Under the pieces are notes generated by a model. That model saw only the letters and a program-made list of their open reading frames with translations. It was not told where the DNA came from and searched no databases. Both the position numbers and the translations under genes were made by a program. A DNA stretch of 64,000 nt from Bog-756 sp963745955 (lineage in GTDB: Bacteria; Actinomycetota; Acidimicrobiia; Acidimicrobiales; RAAP-2), in contig CAVUZI010000007.1 of the NCBI GenBank assembly GCA_963745955.1, forward strand, positions 186,001 to 250,000, read 5' to 3'. The number at the start of each line of letters is the position of its first letter. Position 1 is the stretch's first letter. Shown piece after piece: positions 16,954-25,630 of the stretch.

Positions 16954-17871
16954 GTGACCTACCTACGGCTGGCTCTCTGTCAATGCGCCTCCTGTGGCGA
17001 TCCACGAGCCAACCTCGAAAAGGGATTGGCCGCATGTTCGAAGGCCGCCGAGCTGGGGGCGGACATTGCAATCCTGCCAGAGATGTGGCAAATCGGTTAC
17101 GCCCCTTGCCCTGATGACGAGGCTGGACGGGCGAGGTGGCAGGAGATGGCCATCGCTCGTCACGACCCATGGGTGAGCGCATTCAGAAAGGCTGCATCCG
17201 ACCTCAACTTGGCGATCTTGGCGACATTCATGGAGCGCTGGCCTGGCTCCCCGCGGAACACCGCTTTGCTCATCGACCGGCATGGTCAAGATGTACTTTG
17301 CTACGCCAAGGTTCATACGTGTGATTGGGGAATGGAAAGAGCCCTCACGCCTGGAGAATCCTTTGAGGTCGCTCGGCTCGACATCGAGGGCGGGTTCGTC
17401 GACGTCGGCGTCATGATCTGCGCTGACCGAGAGTTCCCTGAGTCGGCGCGTGAACTTATGCTTGGCGGCGCTGAACTCATTCTAGTTCCAAACGCTTGTC
17501 CTATGGCTGGCGAGCGGACCAATCAGCTTCGGTCCCGAGCCTTCGAAAATATGACGGCGATCGCGACGGTGAACTACTCGGCTCCCGAGCAAGATGGCCA
17601 TTCCAGCGTTTTTGACGGAATGGTCTTCGACCAGAATGGCCAACCGAATGGCCAACCTCGTGACCAGCTCATTTTCCAGGCAGGCGATGGCGAGGACGTC
17701 TACCTTGCCACTGTCGATCTGGACGCACTCAGGGAGTATCGGGGGCGTGAGACGATGGGGGACGCATACCGGAAACCCAGCGCGTACAGGCGCCTGATGT
17801 CCGACGAGCAAGGCGTGCCGGTCTTCGATCGTTCCGATTCGCGCCGAGGATCCGTGGTCACCGAGGGCTGA
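16954..17871 (+). CDS. Carbon-nitrogen hydrolase (nitrilase superfamily)
   Basis: A 305-residue protein with all three catalytic residues of the superfamily: Glu in DIAILPEMWQIGY, Lys in DVLCYAKVHTCDWGMERA, and Cys in VGVMICADREFPESAREL. Segments LRLALCQCASCGDPRANLEK and GAELILVPNACPMAGERTNQ fit the alpha-beta-beta-alpha fold. It should hydrolyse an amide or nitrile; the substrate is unknown. Start GTG 16954 gives the usual short N-terminus before the first strand; an upstream GTG at 16879 remains possible. Confidence 0.87.
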   Translation: MTYLRLALCQCASCGDPRANLEKGLAACSKAAELGADIAILPEMWQIGYAPCPDDEAGRARWQEMAIARHDPWVSAFRKAASDLNLAILATFMERWPGSPRNTALLIDRHGQDVLCYAKVHTCDWGMERALTPGESFEVARLDIEGGFVDVGVMICADREFPESARELMLGGAELILVPNACPMAGERTNQLRSRAFENMTAIATVNYSAPEQDGHSSVFDGMVFDQNGQPNGQPRDQLIFQAGDGEDVYLATVDLDALREYRGRETMGDAYRKPSAYRRLMSDEQGVPVFDRSDSRRGSVVTEG

Positions 17872-17993
17872 GGGGTGGCGCTCGAGACCAGTCGTGCTTC
17901 AAATGACCGCGTTGCTGACCCAGCCCTCACCTCCAACGCCTCGGTGAGCTACTCCCTCCGACCCTGAGTCCGAGCTCAGCTACCATCAGGGGC

Positions 17994-18821
17994 GTGCCCG
18001 ATATCAGGCCGGTGCTCGGGGCTACTGAGGTCCATGACATCTGGTCAAGTGAAGTCGAAGATACCTTCCGGGTCTTCATTGGCGCTTGCGGCAGCCAGCC
18101 TGAAGTGACCATCATCGTCAGTGACGGCAACGGACTGTTCGGTCTGGTCGTCGACACGGTTCGGCTGATGCAGATCCCGGCCATGCTGCCTTCAGTGCTT
18201 GTTGTCGGTATCGGCTATCCCGGCGTGGACAACGTCGCCGACACGATCGACATCAGAGTTCGAGACCTGACCCCAACTCACTGGAGGATCTACCCCGGCT
18301 CCGGTGGAGCCGACAGGTTCCTCGCCTTCATCCGCGAGACGTTGTTCAATTGGCTCGCGGACCGTTCTCCGTCTGCCCTGGCCTCTACGGTCTACTTCGG
18401 GCACTCCTTGGGCGCACTCCTCGGGGCTCACGCGCTCCTGGGTGCCCAGCCATCATTCAGCCACTCCATCATCAGCAGCCCCTCTCTCTTCTGGGACCAC
18501 TACGTGATCTTCGACGAGGAACGGCAACGAGCAGAGACAACACAGGATATTCCGGCGCATGCGTTCTTCGGCATCGGCGCTCTCGAAACGGACGAGGGAC
18601 GCCGGATAGAGGGAGAAAGACTCCCTCTCGGACATCCACGCAAACCGCCCGCGACGCACCTCGACATGGTGGACGACCTACGCCGCTTCACCGATGCCCT
18701 CCTGTCCCGGCGATACCCGCACCTCGACATGAGGTTCGCCGTGTACCCCGACGAGTTCCATGCAACTGTTGCAGGTACCGTCCTCACCCATGGCCTCCGT
18801 CACTTCTTCAGCCATCGCTGA
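17994..18821 (+). CDS. Putative esterase (PF00756-like alpha/beta hydrolase)
   Basis: A 275-residue protein with SSEVEDTFRVFIGACGSQPE, VTIIVSDGNGLFGLVVDTVR, PSVLVVGIGYPGVDNVADTI and RVRDLTPTHWRIYPGSGGAD, then nucleophile elbow VYFGHSLGALLGAHALL, SHSIISSPSLFWDH, and a C-terminal His in YPDEFHATVAGTVL. This order and RDLTP match enterochelin-esterase/BesA-like hydrolases (IroE group). It is cytosolic as read, with no signal peptide. Start is GTG 17994. Substrate unknown. Confidence 0.82.
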   Translation: MPDIRPVLGATEVHDIWSSEVEDTFRVFIGACGSQPEVTIIVSDGNGLFGLVVDTVRLMQIPAMLPSVLVVGIGYPGVDNVADTIDIRVRDLTPTHWRIYPGSGGADRFLAFIRETLFNWLADRSPSALASTVYFGHSLGALLGAHALLGAQPSFSHSIISSPSLFWDHYVIFDEERQRAETTQDIPAHAFFGIGALETDEGRRIEGERLPLGHPRKPPATHLDMVDDLRRFTDALLSRRYPHLDMRFAVYPDEFHATVAGTVLTHGLRHFFSHR

Positions 18822-18977
18822 CCAGTCCCGTCGCCGGCCGCCTTCCCAGTTACTGAGCGTTGTCGCCCGTACCCGTGGGTAACATCTATCTGCGGTGACA
18901 ACCGGAGTCCCCGACACCTTGCGGGCCGGTGATCCGTCAACGCGCAAAGAGCGAGGACGATGAGCGTCGGATACAAC

Positions 18978-19023
18978 AGGATCACTTGATGCGTGACGAC
19001 AGGATCTCTTGATGCGTGGCGTC
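18978..19023. repeat. 23-bp tandem duplication across a translation start
   Basis: aggatcacttgatgcgtg and aggatctcttgatgcgtg begin two adjacent 23-bp units with 4 mismatches. Each contains ttgATGcgtg; the second ATG (19012) is the start of the nitroreductase-like gene. In the first copy the ATG leads to a stop within 10 codons. Confidence 0.85.
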
Positions 19024-19433
19024 GTCCGCCAGGCGCTGGCCATCGGTCCGTCCTCGAGCATCGCTGATCGTACGATCGACATCACCACGACAGGTCGGCA
19101 TTCAGGGGAACCACGACGGATCGAAATCGTCTTCTATCGGTTCGAAGATGCCATCTATCTGAGTGGGATCCCTGCGCCGCGTAACCGGGATTGGCTGGCC
19201 AATCTCAGCGCGACCTCCATTTCACCTTCCATCTGAAGGACGGCGTCGTGGCCGACCTGCCTGCGGTCGCCGAGGTGATCACCAATGTGACTGAACGCCG
19301 TCGGGTGCTCGCCACCTTTGTCGACCAATTCAATCAGCGCCGTGGCCACGACAGCGAGTGGCCGCGAGGCGACCTCGACGAGTGGGTGCAGGGCAGTCCT
19401 CTCGTGAGAGTCGACTTCGTCGGCACTGATTGA
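19012..19433 (+). pseudogene. Deazaflavin (F420)-dependent nitroreductase family protein, frameshifted
   Basis: The first frame reads ITTTGRHSGEPRRIEIVFYR and YLSGIPAPRNRDWLANL; the second continues QRDLHFTFHLKDGVVADLPA, VAEVITNVTERRRVLATFVD and ends at 19433. This is the full 140-residue split-barrel layout of the Ddn/nitroreductase-like F420 family (TTGR-x-SGE-x-R, RDW-x-ANL, FTFHLK). One missing base near 19205 explains the break, and correcting it restores the family sequence exactly, so the gene is probably intact. Confidence 0.8.
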
Positions 19434-19474
19434 ACCCGGGCTCCAACCCGGCAGTCACGTGCAGGGCCGCGCCC

Positions 19475-19981
19475 CTACCGCTTGATCTCGACGAGCAGCA
19501 CCCACGCGTTGACCGACGCCGAAACGAAGGCGAGCAGGATTGCGCCCAGCACCCAGTAGAGGCCTCCTCCCCCACCAGCGATCAGGCTCGCACCTCCGAC
19601 GATCAAAGCGATGCTCGGGAGCAACAGGGTGGCCAGGTGTTCGATCTGCCAAACAGTCGGTTCACCGGGCGTCTCCTTTCCGTGAGCCAGCCACACGGCC
19701 TGTACCGCTACGATCGCGCCGGCGGACGCGATCTCGATACCAAGGGCACGATTCCCTTGCCCCGGTGCCAGGGCGAACCCGGAAACGACCAGAGCACTGA
19801 CCAGGATCCCGAGGGTTCCGGCTGCTCTACCGGGTAGCTGCGGGTATTTCAGAATCTGCTCGAGGTTTATCGAGATGGCGACGAACAGCAGTCCGGTCAG
19901 CGCCGCCGCCGCCCCGATAGTGCCCATGAAGAAGTCATGCCAACCAAAGGCGCTGTATGCGGCCACGGAAGATTCTCGCAT
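19475..19981 (-). CDS. Hypothetical five-helix membrane protein
   Basis: A 168-residue protein beginning MRESSVAAYSAFGWHDFFMG. It has five predicted membrane helices (TIGAAAALTGLLFVAISINL, TLGILVSALVVSGFALAPG, ASAGAIVAVQAVWLAHG, ATLLLPSIALIVGGASLIAG, LYWVLGAILLAFVSASVNAW). Similar small proteins of unknown function occur in many actinobacteria. Confidence 0.7.
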   Translation of the reverse strand: MRESSVAAYSAFGWHDFFMGTIGAAAALTGLLFVAISINLEQILKYPQLPGRAAGTLGILVSALVVSGFALAPGQGNRALGIEIASAGAIVAVQAVWLAHGKETPGEPTVWQIEHLATLLLPSIALIVGGASLIAGGGGGLYWVLGAILLAFVSASVNAWVLLVEIKR

Positions 19982-20397
19982 CTCCCGACCCCGGATGGGT
20001 GATCATCCACACGCCGGGTGGCTGATCATCGAATGTCGGATGCGCCGGTCGACCACGGTACGTGGTCCGGATGATCTCGGTGGACTTCTCGAAGTCTCAT
20101 CCAGGCCGCGGACGCCACTGTGAAAGGCATTGCCCCCACCTCCACAAGACCCGGAACGAATCCGCTGCCCGGGGATGTCGGGAACGAAAGTACCCCGATT
20201 GCAGGTCGATCTGGGAGCGACAGCGCATCCTGGATGTGCCTGATCAGCCACGGTCGATATCGCCCCGCTGATCCGGCCACGGGTGTAGTCCCCGTTTCAG
20301 CCGCCTCGAACGCGCCGAGCTTGAAGCTCTGGGTTCCAGGTGAAAGCATCGTGCCCGTGGCCGATCAGCATTGCTCTTGCTTGTCCGGAGGATTGAA
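19982..20397. other. Intergenic stretch, no confident gene
   Basis: About 415 bp between divergent genes. A 107-residue minus-strand frame (20026-20349) and a plus-strand frame are open, but neither shows a recognisable domain or ribosome site. It probably contains the promoters for the membrane protein and cupin genes. Confidence 0.4.
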
Positions 20398-20769
20398 ATG
20401 ACCAAGGCTTCGTGGGTATCCCCTGTACTTCGAGTCGAAAAACCATGGGGGCACGAAGAACATTTCGCGCTCGTCGACGGGCGCTATTGCGGAAAGGCTC
20501 TGCATGTCAATGCGGGCCACGCGCTCTCGCTTCAGTATCACGAGCAGAAGGAGGAGACGGTCGCGGTTCAGTCGGGCCGACTTCTCTTCGAGGTGGGTGA
20601 TCCCGGCGCCCCACTGGAGTCATTCGAGCTGCTGCCCGGCGAGGCGGTCCATCTCCGCCCCGGCACTCGGCACCGCATGACAGCCCTGGAGGACACGATC
20701 ATCCTTGAGGCAAGCACCACTGAGCTCGACGACGTCGTGCGTCTCGAAGATCGCTACGACCGCGTGTAG
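20398..20769 (+). CDS. Cupin (phosphomannose-isomerase-like) protein
   Basis: A 123-residue single cupin: RVEKPWGHEEHFALVDGRYC, GHALSLQYHEQKEETVAVQS (metal-binding His, His/Glu cluster H-x-x-K-x-E), GRLLFEVGDPG, LLPGEAVHLRPGTRHRMTAL (second His) and EDTIILEASTTELDDVVRLE. EKPWG-x-E and the closing DVVRLEDRYDR are the signature of the type II mannose-6-phosphate isomerase cupin, though a complete enzyme is usually fused or longer. ATG 20398 follows cggagga. Confidence 0.85.
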   Translation: MTKASWVSPVLRVEKPWGHEEHFALVDGRYCGKALHVNAGHALSLQYHEQKEETVAVQSGRLLFEVGDPGAPLESFELLPGEAVHLRPGTRHRMTALEDTIILEASTTELDDVVRLEDRYDRV

Positions 20770-20840
20770 GGCGCCGGGTCACGCGCCGATCGGTCAGGCC
20801 GGGACGGTGTCCAGTTCACTGCGGCTCGATACCACCGACG

Positions 20841-22500
20841 TCAGCCTGTGACAGTCCGCGTTCCAGTCACCATGACCGAGGAAATTTCGGTCATTTGCGG
20901 AAGGGTCGCATTGTTCACAGTCACTCCGGTGCCGCCGACTGCAGTATTGATGATGAGAAACATTGGAGTTGACGGGACGTCTTGTGTGAGCGTGAACGCC
21001 TTCTTGCCGTCAATGTCCCAGGTCAGTGATCCCGGTGCCCAGACCAGGGTGTAGGTGTGCCACCCCGCGACATTGGCGGGACAAGTGCTGACCGGCGCGT
21101 AACCGCAACCTTCGTTGACCTTCGCACCGCTTGAATCCGTGGTGTGCACTGCCTCATTCACGACTGATGGATTTCCGAAGGGTTCCGGCTGGATCTCGGC
21201 GATATCGATCTCATTCGCTCCCTGCGCCGGCCAGGGACAATCGACACCCGAACCGACCCAGCCCACCACACCGGCAGTTATCGAGGTCTGGCAATCGGTC
21301 CCCACCAGCCAGATGGCCGGCCAGGTTCCGACACCTCCGGCCAATTTCGGCTCGCACCGTCACCGTTCCATAGGTGAAGCCCAGGGATGCCCACTGGACA
21401 GCCCCCGACGCGTACGGGCAGACCGCCTTCGATGCGGAGCTGGGGGGGCAGTAGCAATTCGCCGGCACCGATCCGACGGCGGCGGTCTCGGTCAACAGGT
21501 CACCTCCAACGGAGTCATCGGTCGCCGAGTAGCACTCTTGCTCTCCGTTGAATGAATTTGATCCGACGACGCTTTCCCAGCTATTCGAAAGCGCGGCACC
21601 CTTGAATGTATCGTCGAAGATCGTTGCCGGAGCTACCTTGATCGGAAGGACCTTACGTTCAGTTTTGCCGATTGCGTCCTTCACTTCAACGGTCAAGGAT
21701 TTGGCCGCGACTGATGTCGGCGTGCCACTGATTCGTCCTGTTCGTCGGTTGAGGGAGAAACCGGGTGGCAGCTGGCTTGAAATGGTCAACCAACTGTAGG
21801 GACTGTCGCCCCCTGTTGCAGCGAGCTGCGCTGCGTACGGGTGGTCCAGTTCGGCAACTGGCAGGGATTTTGTTCGGATCTCCAGTTTGGGTGGCGATTT
21901 CGCCACAGCGATCCATAGCCCATAGACATTGACGGAGCTGCCATCTGACCTGATTGTGATCGAGTGCGATCCGGAACCGAGCGAGGCGCTGGTCCAGAGG
22001 GATAGGCCGCTGGAAGCTGTCGACCCGGCCGGTGAGCGCCCGCTGACGGTCGTTGTTGCACCATCGTCCACGGTGACCGTTGAAGTGGCGTTGTTCAGCC
22101 ACCCGCCCTTGGGGATGCCGTAGCTGACTGTTCGATGGGCTCCCGAAGCGACAGTGAACTTGTAGGAGACCGACCCTCCTTTGCGGATCGAGACGTGATT
22201 GACCGTATCCGGAGGCCTGCCGTTCACGGTCGTCGTGGTGTTCCAACCACAGGTGGATGGGCCGGACACTGCATAACCGGCCGTGAAAGGCCCGGAGCAA
22301 CCCCCACCGGCAACTGACTCGACGTGCCTCCAGATGGGAACAAAGGCGCCGCCGATCGCGGCCGCCGACGGTTGGCTCGCGGCCAGCACGCCCACGCCTG
22401 TCAGCAGTGCAGACAGGCACAGGGCGGAGACGACGGATGGACGCGACGACTTCCGGGGAGCTCCGCCTACCGAATGAGCACCGCGTCGAAGTCCCGTCAC
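20841..22500 (-). pseudogene. Secreted GH16 glycoside hydrolase with CBM-like and Ig-like domains, frameshifted
   Basis: From GTG 22500 (aaggtgg upstream): signal peptide SVVSALCLSALLTGVGVLAA; a domain with GGSVSYKFTVASGAHRTVSY and LGSGSHSITIRSDGSSVNVY that resembles a carbohydrate-binding jelly roll; a putative-Ig repeat (LPPGFSLNRRTGRISGTPTS); then GH16. The GH16 part holds TIFDDTFKGAALSNSWESVV, TYGTVTVRAEI, and after a frame change near 21340 GGVGTWPAIWLVGTDCQ, the catalytic NEIDIAEIQPEP (E-x-D-x-x-E) and WHTYTLVWAPGSLTWDIDGK. It probably cleaves a beta-1,3/1,4-glucan outside the cell. A single-base indel separates the two halves; the active-site residues are intact. Confidence 0.82.
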
Positions 22501-22963
22501 CTGACCACCTTCACGGGCAAGACAGCCACGCCCTGCGGCTCGCCGGCTTGCCTCTGCGTCAGCCCCGTGCTGCCTGTGATAGCCCAGTCCGACCTGGGAA
22601 TCCAAAGCTGTCACCAGGGGCAATGTGCCGCACGGAGCCATCCGAGGCTTGGGGCTCCGAAGGCCGATCCCCGGTCTATCAGGCGGACGACACGGCAACG
22701 TCACAGGATGCTGAATCGACGGTGAACCTTGGGTGTCAGAAGGGAAAACTGCCGAGGGCTCCTCGGGGGTGTCCTCACAGGGCCTCCCTGGTCAGAGGCC
22801 GGATTCCTGACCCCGGAAACGACGTCACGGCCCGAACCCGGGCTTCCCCGTGGTGGCGACCCAACCCATCGTTTGCCCTGGGGCCATTGATCGCCGCATT
22901 CGGGCGCGCGAAGCTTGATGGCCTACGGTCCGATGAGGCTGGCGATCGAGGCAGACTGGGGGC
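22501..22963. other. Intergenic stretch, no gene seen
   Basis: About 460 bp between the divergent GH16 gene and the secreted repeat protein gene. The long open frames crossing it are shadows. It must carry both promoters; no repeat or dyad stands out. Confidence 0.4.
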
Positions 22964-23944
22964 GTGGTGGGTTCATCAGGAGAAGGGGCTCAACTCGACC
23001 CGAGGGACAAGTGGTCGCGGGGCAAATCGATCGGTGTCATCGTCGTCATGGTCGTGGCCCTTCTCGCCACACTCGCTCTCCCGCCTCGGGCGGGGGCATC
23101 GGCAAGAACTCCCTGTTCGCCGACGACGCAGTGCATTCGCCCTTTGGCGGCAGGCTCCGGGTCCCATGGGTATTGGCTGGTTGGCCGGGACGGAGGCATC
23201 TTCAGCTTCGGGGCCGCGCAGTTCTATGGATCCACCGGGGCTCTCCACCTTCAGCGCCGTGTCGTTGGGATCGCGTCCACCCCGGATCATCGAGGCTATT
23301 GGCTGGTGGCCTCCGACGGCGGAGTGTTCGCATTTGGCGATGCCGGATTCTATGGGTCCGTTCCCGGTGTCGGTCTTGCTCCTGCGGGCTCGGCGCGCCT
23401 GCCCCGGCTGAATGCGCCCATCGTCGGCATCGTCCCCTCCCATGACGGTGGCGGGTACTTCATGGTGGCCTCCGATGGTGGGGTCTTTGCCTTCGGAGAC
23501 GCCGCGTATGAAGGATCGTGTCCCGGCATCGGCGGCTGCGCCGGTGCGGGTGAGGTCGTCATGCCGGCCAACGGCAATGGCTACTGGCTGGTCACGACAT
23601 CCGGCGACGTCTACGCCTTTGGTGGTGCTCCCTATCTCGGTGGCCCGGGTGCACAAGGGATCGTGACCTCGGGCGCCCACACCCAAAGCGGCCTGGGATA
23701 CTGGATCCTCTTTCGGTACGGTCTCGTCTTCCATTATGGCGATGCGAAAGACTTCGGCTCATTGCCTCGGGGTGATAGCGGCGGCTATGACATTACGACA
23801 GCGATCTTCACCACTGCTCACGACAAGGGGTATTGGATCGCCACCGCTGCCGGCGCGGTCTATGGTTTCGGTAACGCCCCCGACGAGGGAGGCATGGCCG
23901 GACACCATTTGAATGGTTCGATCACCGGCGCCGCCGGCTGGTAA
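22964..23944 (+). CDS. Secreted GYWLVASDGGVFAFG-repeat protein
   Basis: A 326-residue protein with an N-terminal signal (SIGVIVVMVVALLATLALPP then RAGA) and about six repeats of 40-50 residues, each built on GYWLV-x-x-DGG-(I/V)-F-(S/A)-FG followed by A-x-FYGS: GYWLVGRDGGIFSFGAAQF, GYWLVASDGGVFAFGDAGFY, GYFMVASDGGVFAFGDAAYE, GYWLVTTSGDVYAFG, GYWILFRYGLVFHYGDA and GYWIATAAGAVYGFG. The pattern implies a beta-propeller on the cell surface. Such proteins are common in Acidimicrobiia; function unknown. Start GTG 22964. Confidence 0.82.
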   Translation: MVGSSGEGAQLDPRDKWSRGKSIGVIVVMVVALLATLALPPRAGASARTPCSPTTQCIRPLAAGSGSHGYWLVGRDGGIFSFGAAQFYGSTGALHLQRRVVGIASTPDHRGYWLVASDGGVFAFGDAGFYGSVPGVGLAPAGSARLPRLNAPIVGIVPSHDGGGYFMVASDGGVFAFGDAAYEGSCPGIGGCAGAGEVVMPANGNGYWLVTTSGDVYAFGGAPYLGGPGAQGIVTSGAHTQSGLGYWILFRYGLVFHYGDAKDFGSLPRGDSGGYDITTAIFTTAHDKGYWIATAAGAVYGFGNAPDEGGMAGHHLNGSITGAAGW

Positions 23945-24503
23945 CGGGTTGGTGCGCGTCACCCTTCCATCCACACGCCTGAATGCACGCAGGTGATGCC
24001 CTGGCCAGGTGTGCGAAACTACCGTGTGGCGAATGGACCGCGGAGTCGGGCGCGAGCAACTCGATCTACACGCTGAAGCGGAACGTCGCAGGCACGGATG
24101 GCGATTGGTGGCAATGATTGGATGTGCCCGCTGACCTGCACCTGAGTGGATGGTGAGAGTTGGCGGCGATTGGCAATCGTTTGAATGTTCCGCGGACTCT
24201 CTGCGGACTGATTGAGCATCGGGTCCGGTGCCAACGTTCCTCAGCGACTCCCAGAGAGGCCCTGTGCTGCCGCGAACCGTACCGGACCACAGGGGGAGCG
24301 GATCGGCAGCAAACTGGCTCAGATCGACGTGTGGGCCGCGATCATCGGGACCGATGATGTCGAGGTGACGTGGCGGCCACCGGGCCGTGATCACCGGTAT
24401 TGCCATCGGTAGACGAGCGCCGCCCAGGCCGTCGGTCCATAGACGGAGGCGGATCAGCCCCCAATCGGCTCATCGCGTGGCCCTCCTCACTGGCCCCTGT
24501 CTC
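23945..24503. other. Intergenic stretch, no gene seen
   Basis: About 560 bp between the convergent repeat-protein and cNMP-protein genes. Overlapping frames on both strands lack domain-like sequence. It may be degraded DNA; nothing specific was recognised. Confidence 0.45.
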
Positions 24504-24977
24504 CTACACGGTGAGCAACTGATGCGGTTCGCTCGCTGGACTTCCCCCGAGCATCTCGTCGGCTCTTCGAAGCCGGGACCCAAGCTCTACGAGCATCTTG
24601 TTCATGACAGACGGATACGAGCGGCAAAGCTCCTTGAACTCGCCGCGAGACAGGACAAGGAGCCGTAGCTCTGTCTCCGCGACAACGGTGGCAGTTCGCT
24701 CTCCTCCGTCCAGAAGGGCCAGCTCACCGAAGAAGTCGGTGGCCGCAAGAGTGGCGAGTTTCACGCCATTTCTCGAAGCCTTCGCCTTGCCCGACACGAT
24801 GATGAAGAACTCCATTCCGACTTCGCCTTGTTGGGCGAGGACTTGCCCGGCGGCTACATCCCACTCCGTGGTGAGTGACGCGATTCGTCGAAGCTCGTCA
24901 CTACTGCACCCGGAAAGAAGGCTCACTCCTTTGAGAAGAGCGACTCGCTCATCCCTGCGTACCCGCATCTGCACCAT
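24504..24977 (-). CDS. Stand-alone cyclic-nucleotide-binding (cNMP) domain protein
   Basis: A 157-residue Crp-type sensor domain with no DNA-binding domain: LLKGVSLLSGCSSDELRRIA, EWDVAAGQVLAQQGEVGMEF, FFIIVSGKAKASRNGVKLAT and the phosphate-binding cassette FFGELALLDGGERTATVVAE. GEL...RTA is the canonical nucleotide-binding motif, with Glu and Arg both present. Binding of cAMP or cGMP is likely; the output partner is unknown. A 7-1-7 dyad lies 27 bp upstream of the start. Confidence 0.87.
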   Translation of the reverse strand: MVQMRVRRDERVALLKGVSLLSGCSSDELRRIASLTTEWDVAAGQVLAQQGEVGMEFFIIVSGKAKASRNGVKLATLAATDFFGELALLDGGERTATVVAETELRLLVLSRGEFKELCRSYPSVMNKMLVELGSRLRRADEMLGGSPASEPHQLLTV

Positions 24978-25003
24978 CGGTTGGGCCTCCCGTCTTGGTC
25001 CCT

Positions 25004-25018
25004 TGATGTGTCACATCA
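25004..25018. promoter_or_regulatory. Perfect 7-1-7 dyad tgatgtg-t-cacatca upstream of the cNMP gene
   Basis: A perfect inverted repeat ending 27 bp before the start of the cNMP-domain gene. It resembles sites of Crp/Fnr-family regulators in having TGTG and CACA half-sites, but the spacing is compact (1 bp rather than 6), so the regulator is not assigned. Confidence 0.5.
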
Positions 25019-25180
25019 CCGCCGAGGTCCGACGTTTCAGGGTGCTTGCACACCCGCTCGCCATGAGCGAAGTGACCCGACCGACGCCCATCATTCGGCA
25101 CCTGCCTAGTCGATGTCAAGCATTCCTGCAGAGTCTGTACTTCATCGCGAGGGGCATACTTCTTACCACTGGGAGAGTGA

Positions 25181-25363
25181 TCAGCGGCGCTTCGGCTTCG
25201 TGCTCTCCATCACCCGTGCCGTTGTCTCCGTGACCTTGCCAACTGGCTGGAATCGACCCCGAACCGACCTCCGTGCCCGGTACTTCGGGCTGGGGGCCAC
25301 CAGGAGCCGGTCCACGATGAGAGCGATGAGGGCTGCCACAAGTGCCACGGCAAAGACTCCCAA
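25181..25363 (-). CDS. Small single-helix membrane protein
   Basis: A 60-residue frame from a TTG: one membrane helix FAVALVAALIALIVDRLLVA then a basic cytoplasmic tail (YRARRSVRGRFQPVGKVTET then TARVMESTKPKRR). The sequence is convincing as a protein. An in-frame ATG would require a one-base change (the alternative frame starts MSLPML just upstream), so the start is uncertain. Confidence 0.5.
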   Translation of the reverse strand: MGVFAVALVAALIALIVDRLLVAPSPKYRARRSVRGRFQPVGKVTETTARVMESTKPKRR

Positions 25364-25371
25364 GCATCGGC

Positions 25372-25630
25372 AGCGACATCCGGTACCGTCGCCAACAGCT
25401 TGACCGGAACAGTGAAATGGGTTGCCAACAACAAGACGGTGGTCACTGCTTTGAGCAGTGATGTCAGTACGCTGGTAGCCGCTCTTCCCGGCGCCGTCTC
25501 ATCTCGCAATCCCTCGGTAGTGACGGCGAGTTGCCAAAGCTGGCTACGGACGTAACGAAAGCCAAGACACTTCCGCCCATCCCGAATTCGACCGCTCAGC
25601 AGGCATGGAAGACCCTGCTGAACGAACTTA
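25372..25630 (+). pseudogene. Secreted helical protein gene, 5' part (interrupted by the ISAzo13-like element)
   Basis: Two frames joined by one base read VANSLTGTVKWVANNKTVVT, ALSSDVSTLVAALPGAVSSR, VVTASCQ then KLATDVTKAKTLPPIPNSTA and QQAWKTLLNEL. This cysteine-plus-LPPIP-D/N helical pattern is seen in small secreted actinobacterial proteins. The break lies in the run tgccaaagct, where one extra A restores the frame. Upstream it runs into sequence antisense to the small membrane protein, so the true start is not visible. The element begins at 25631. Confidence 0.55.
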
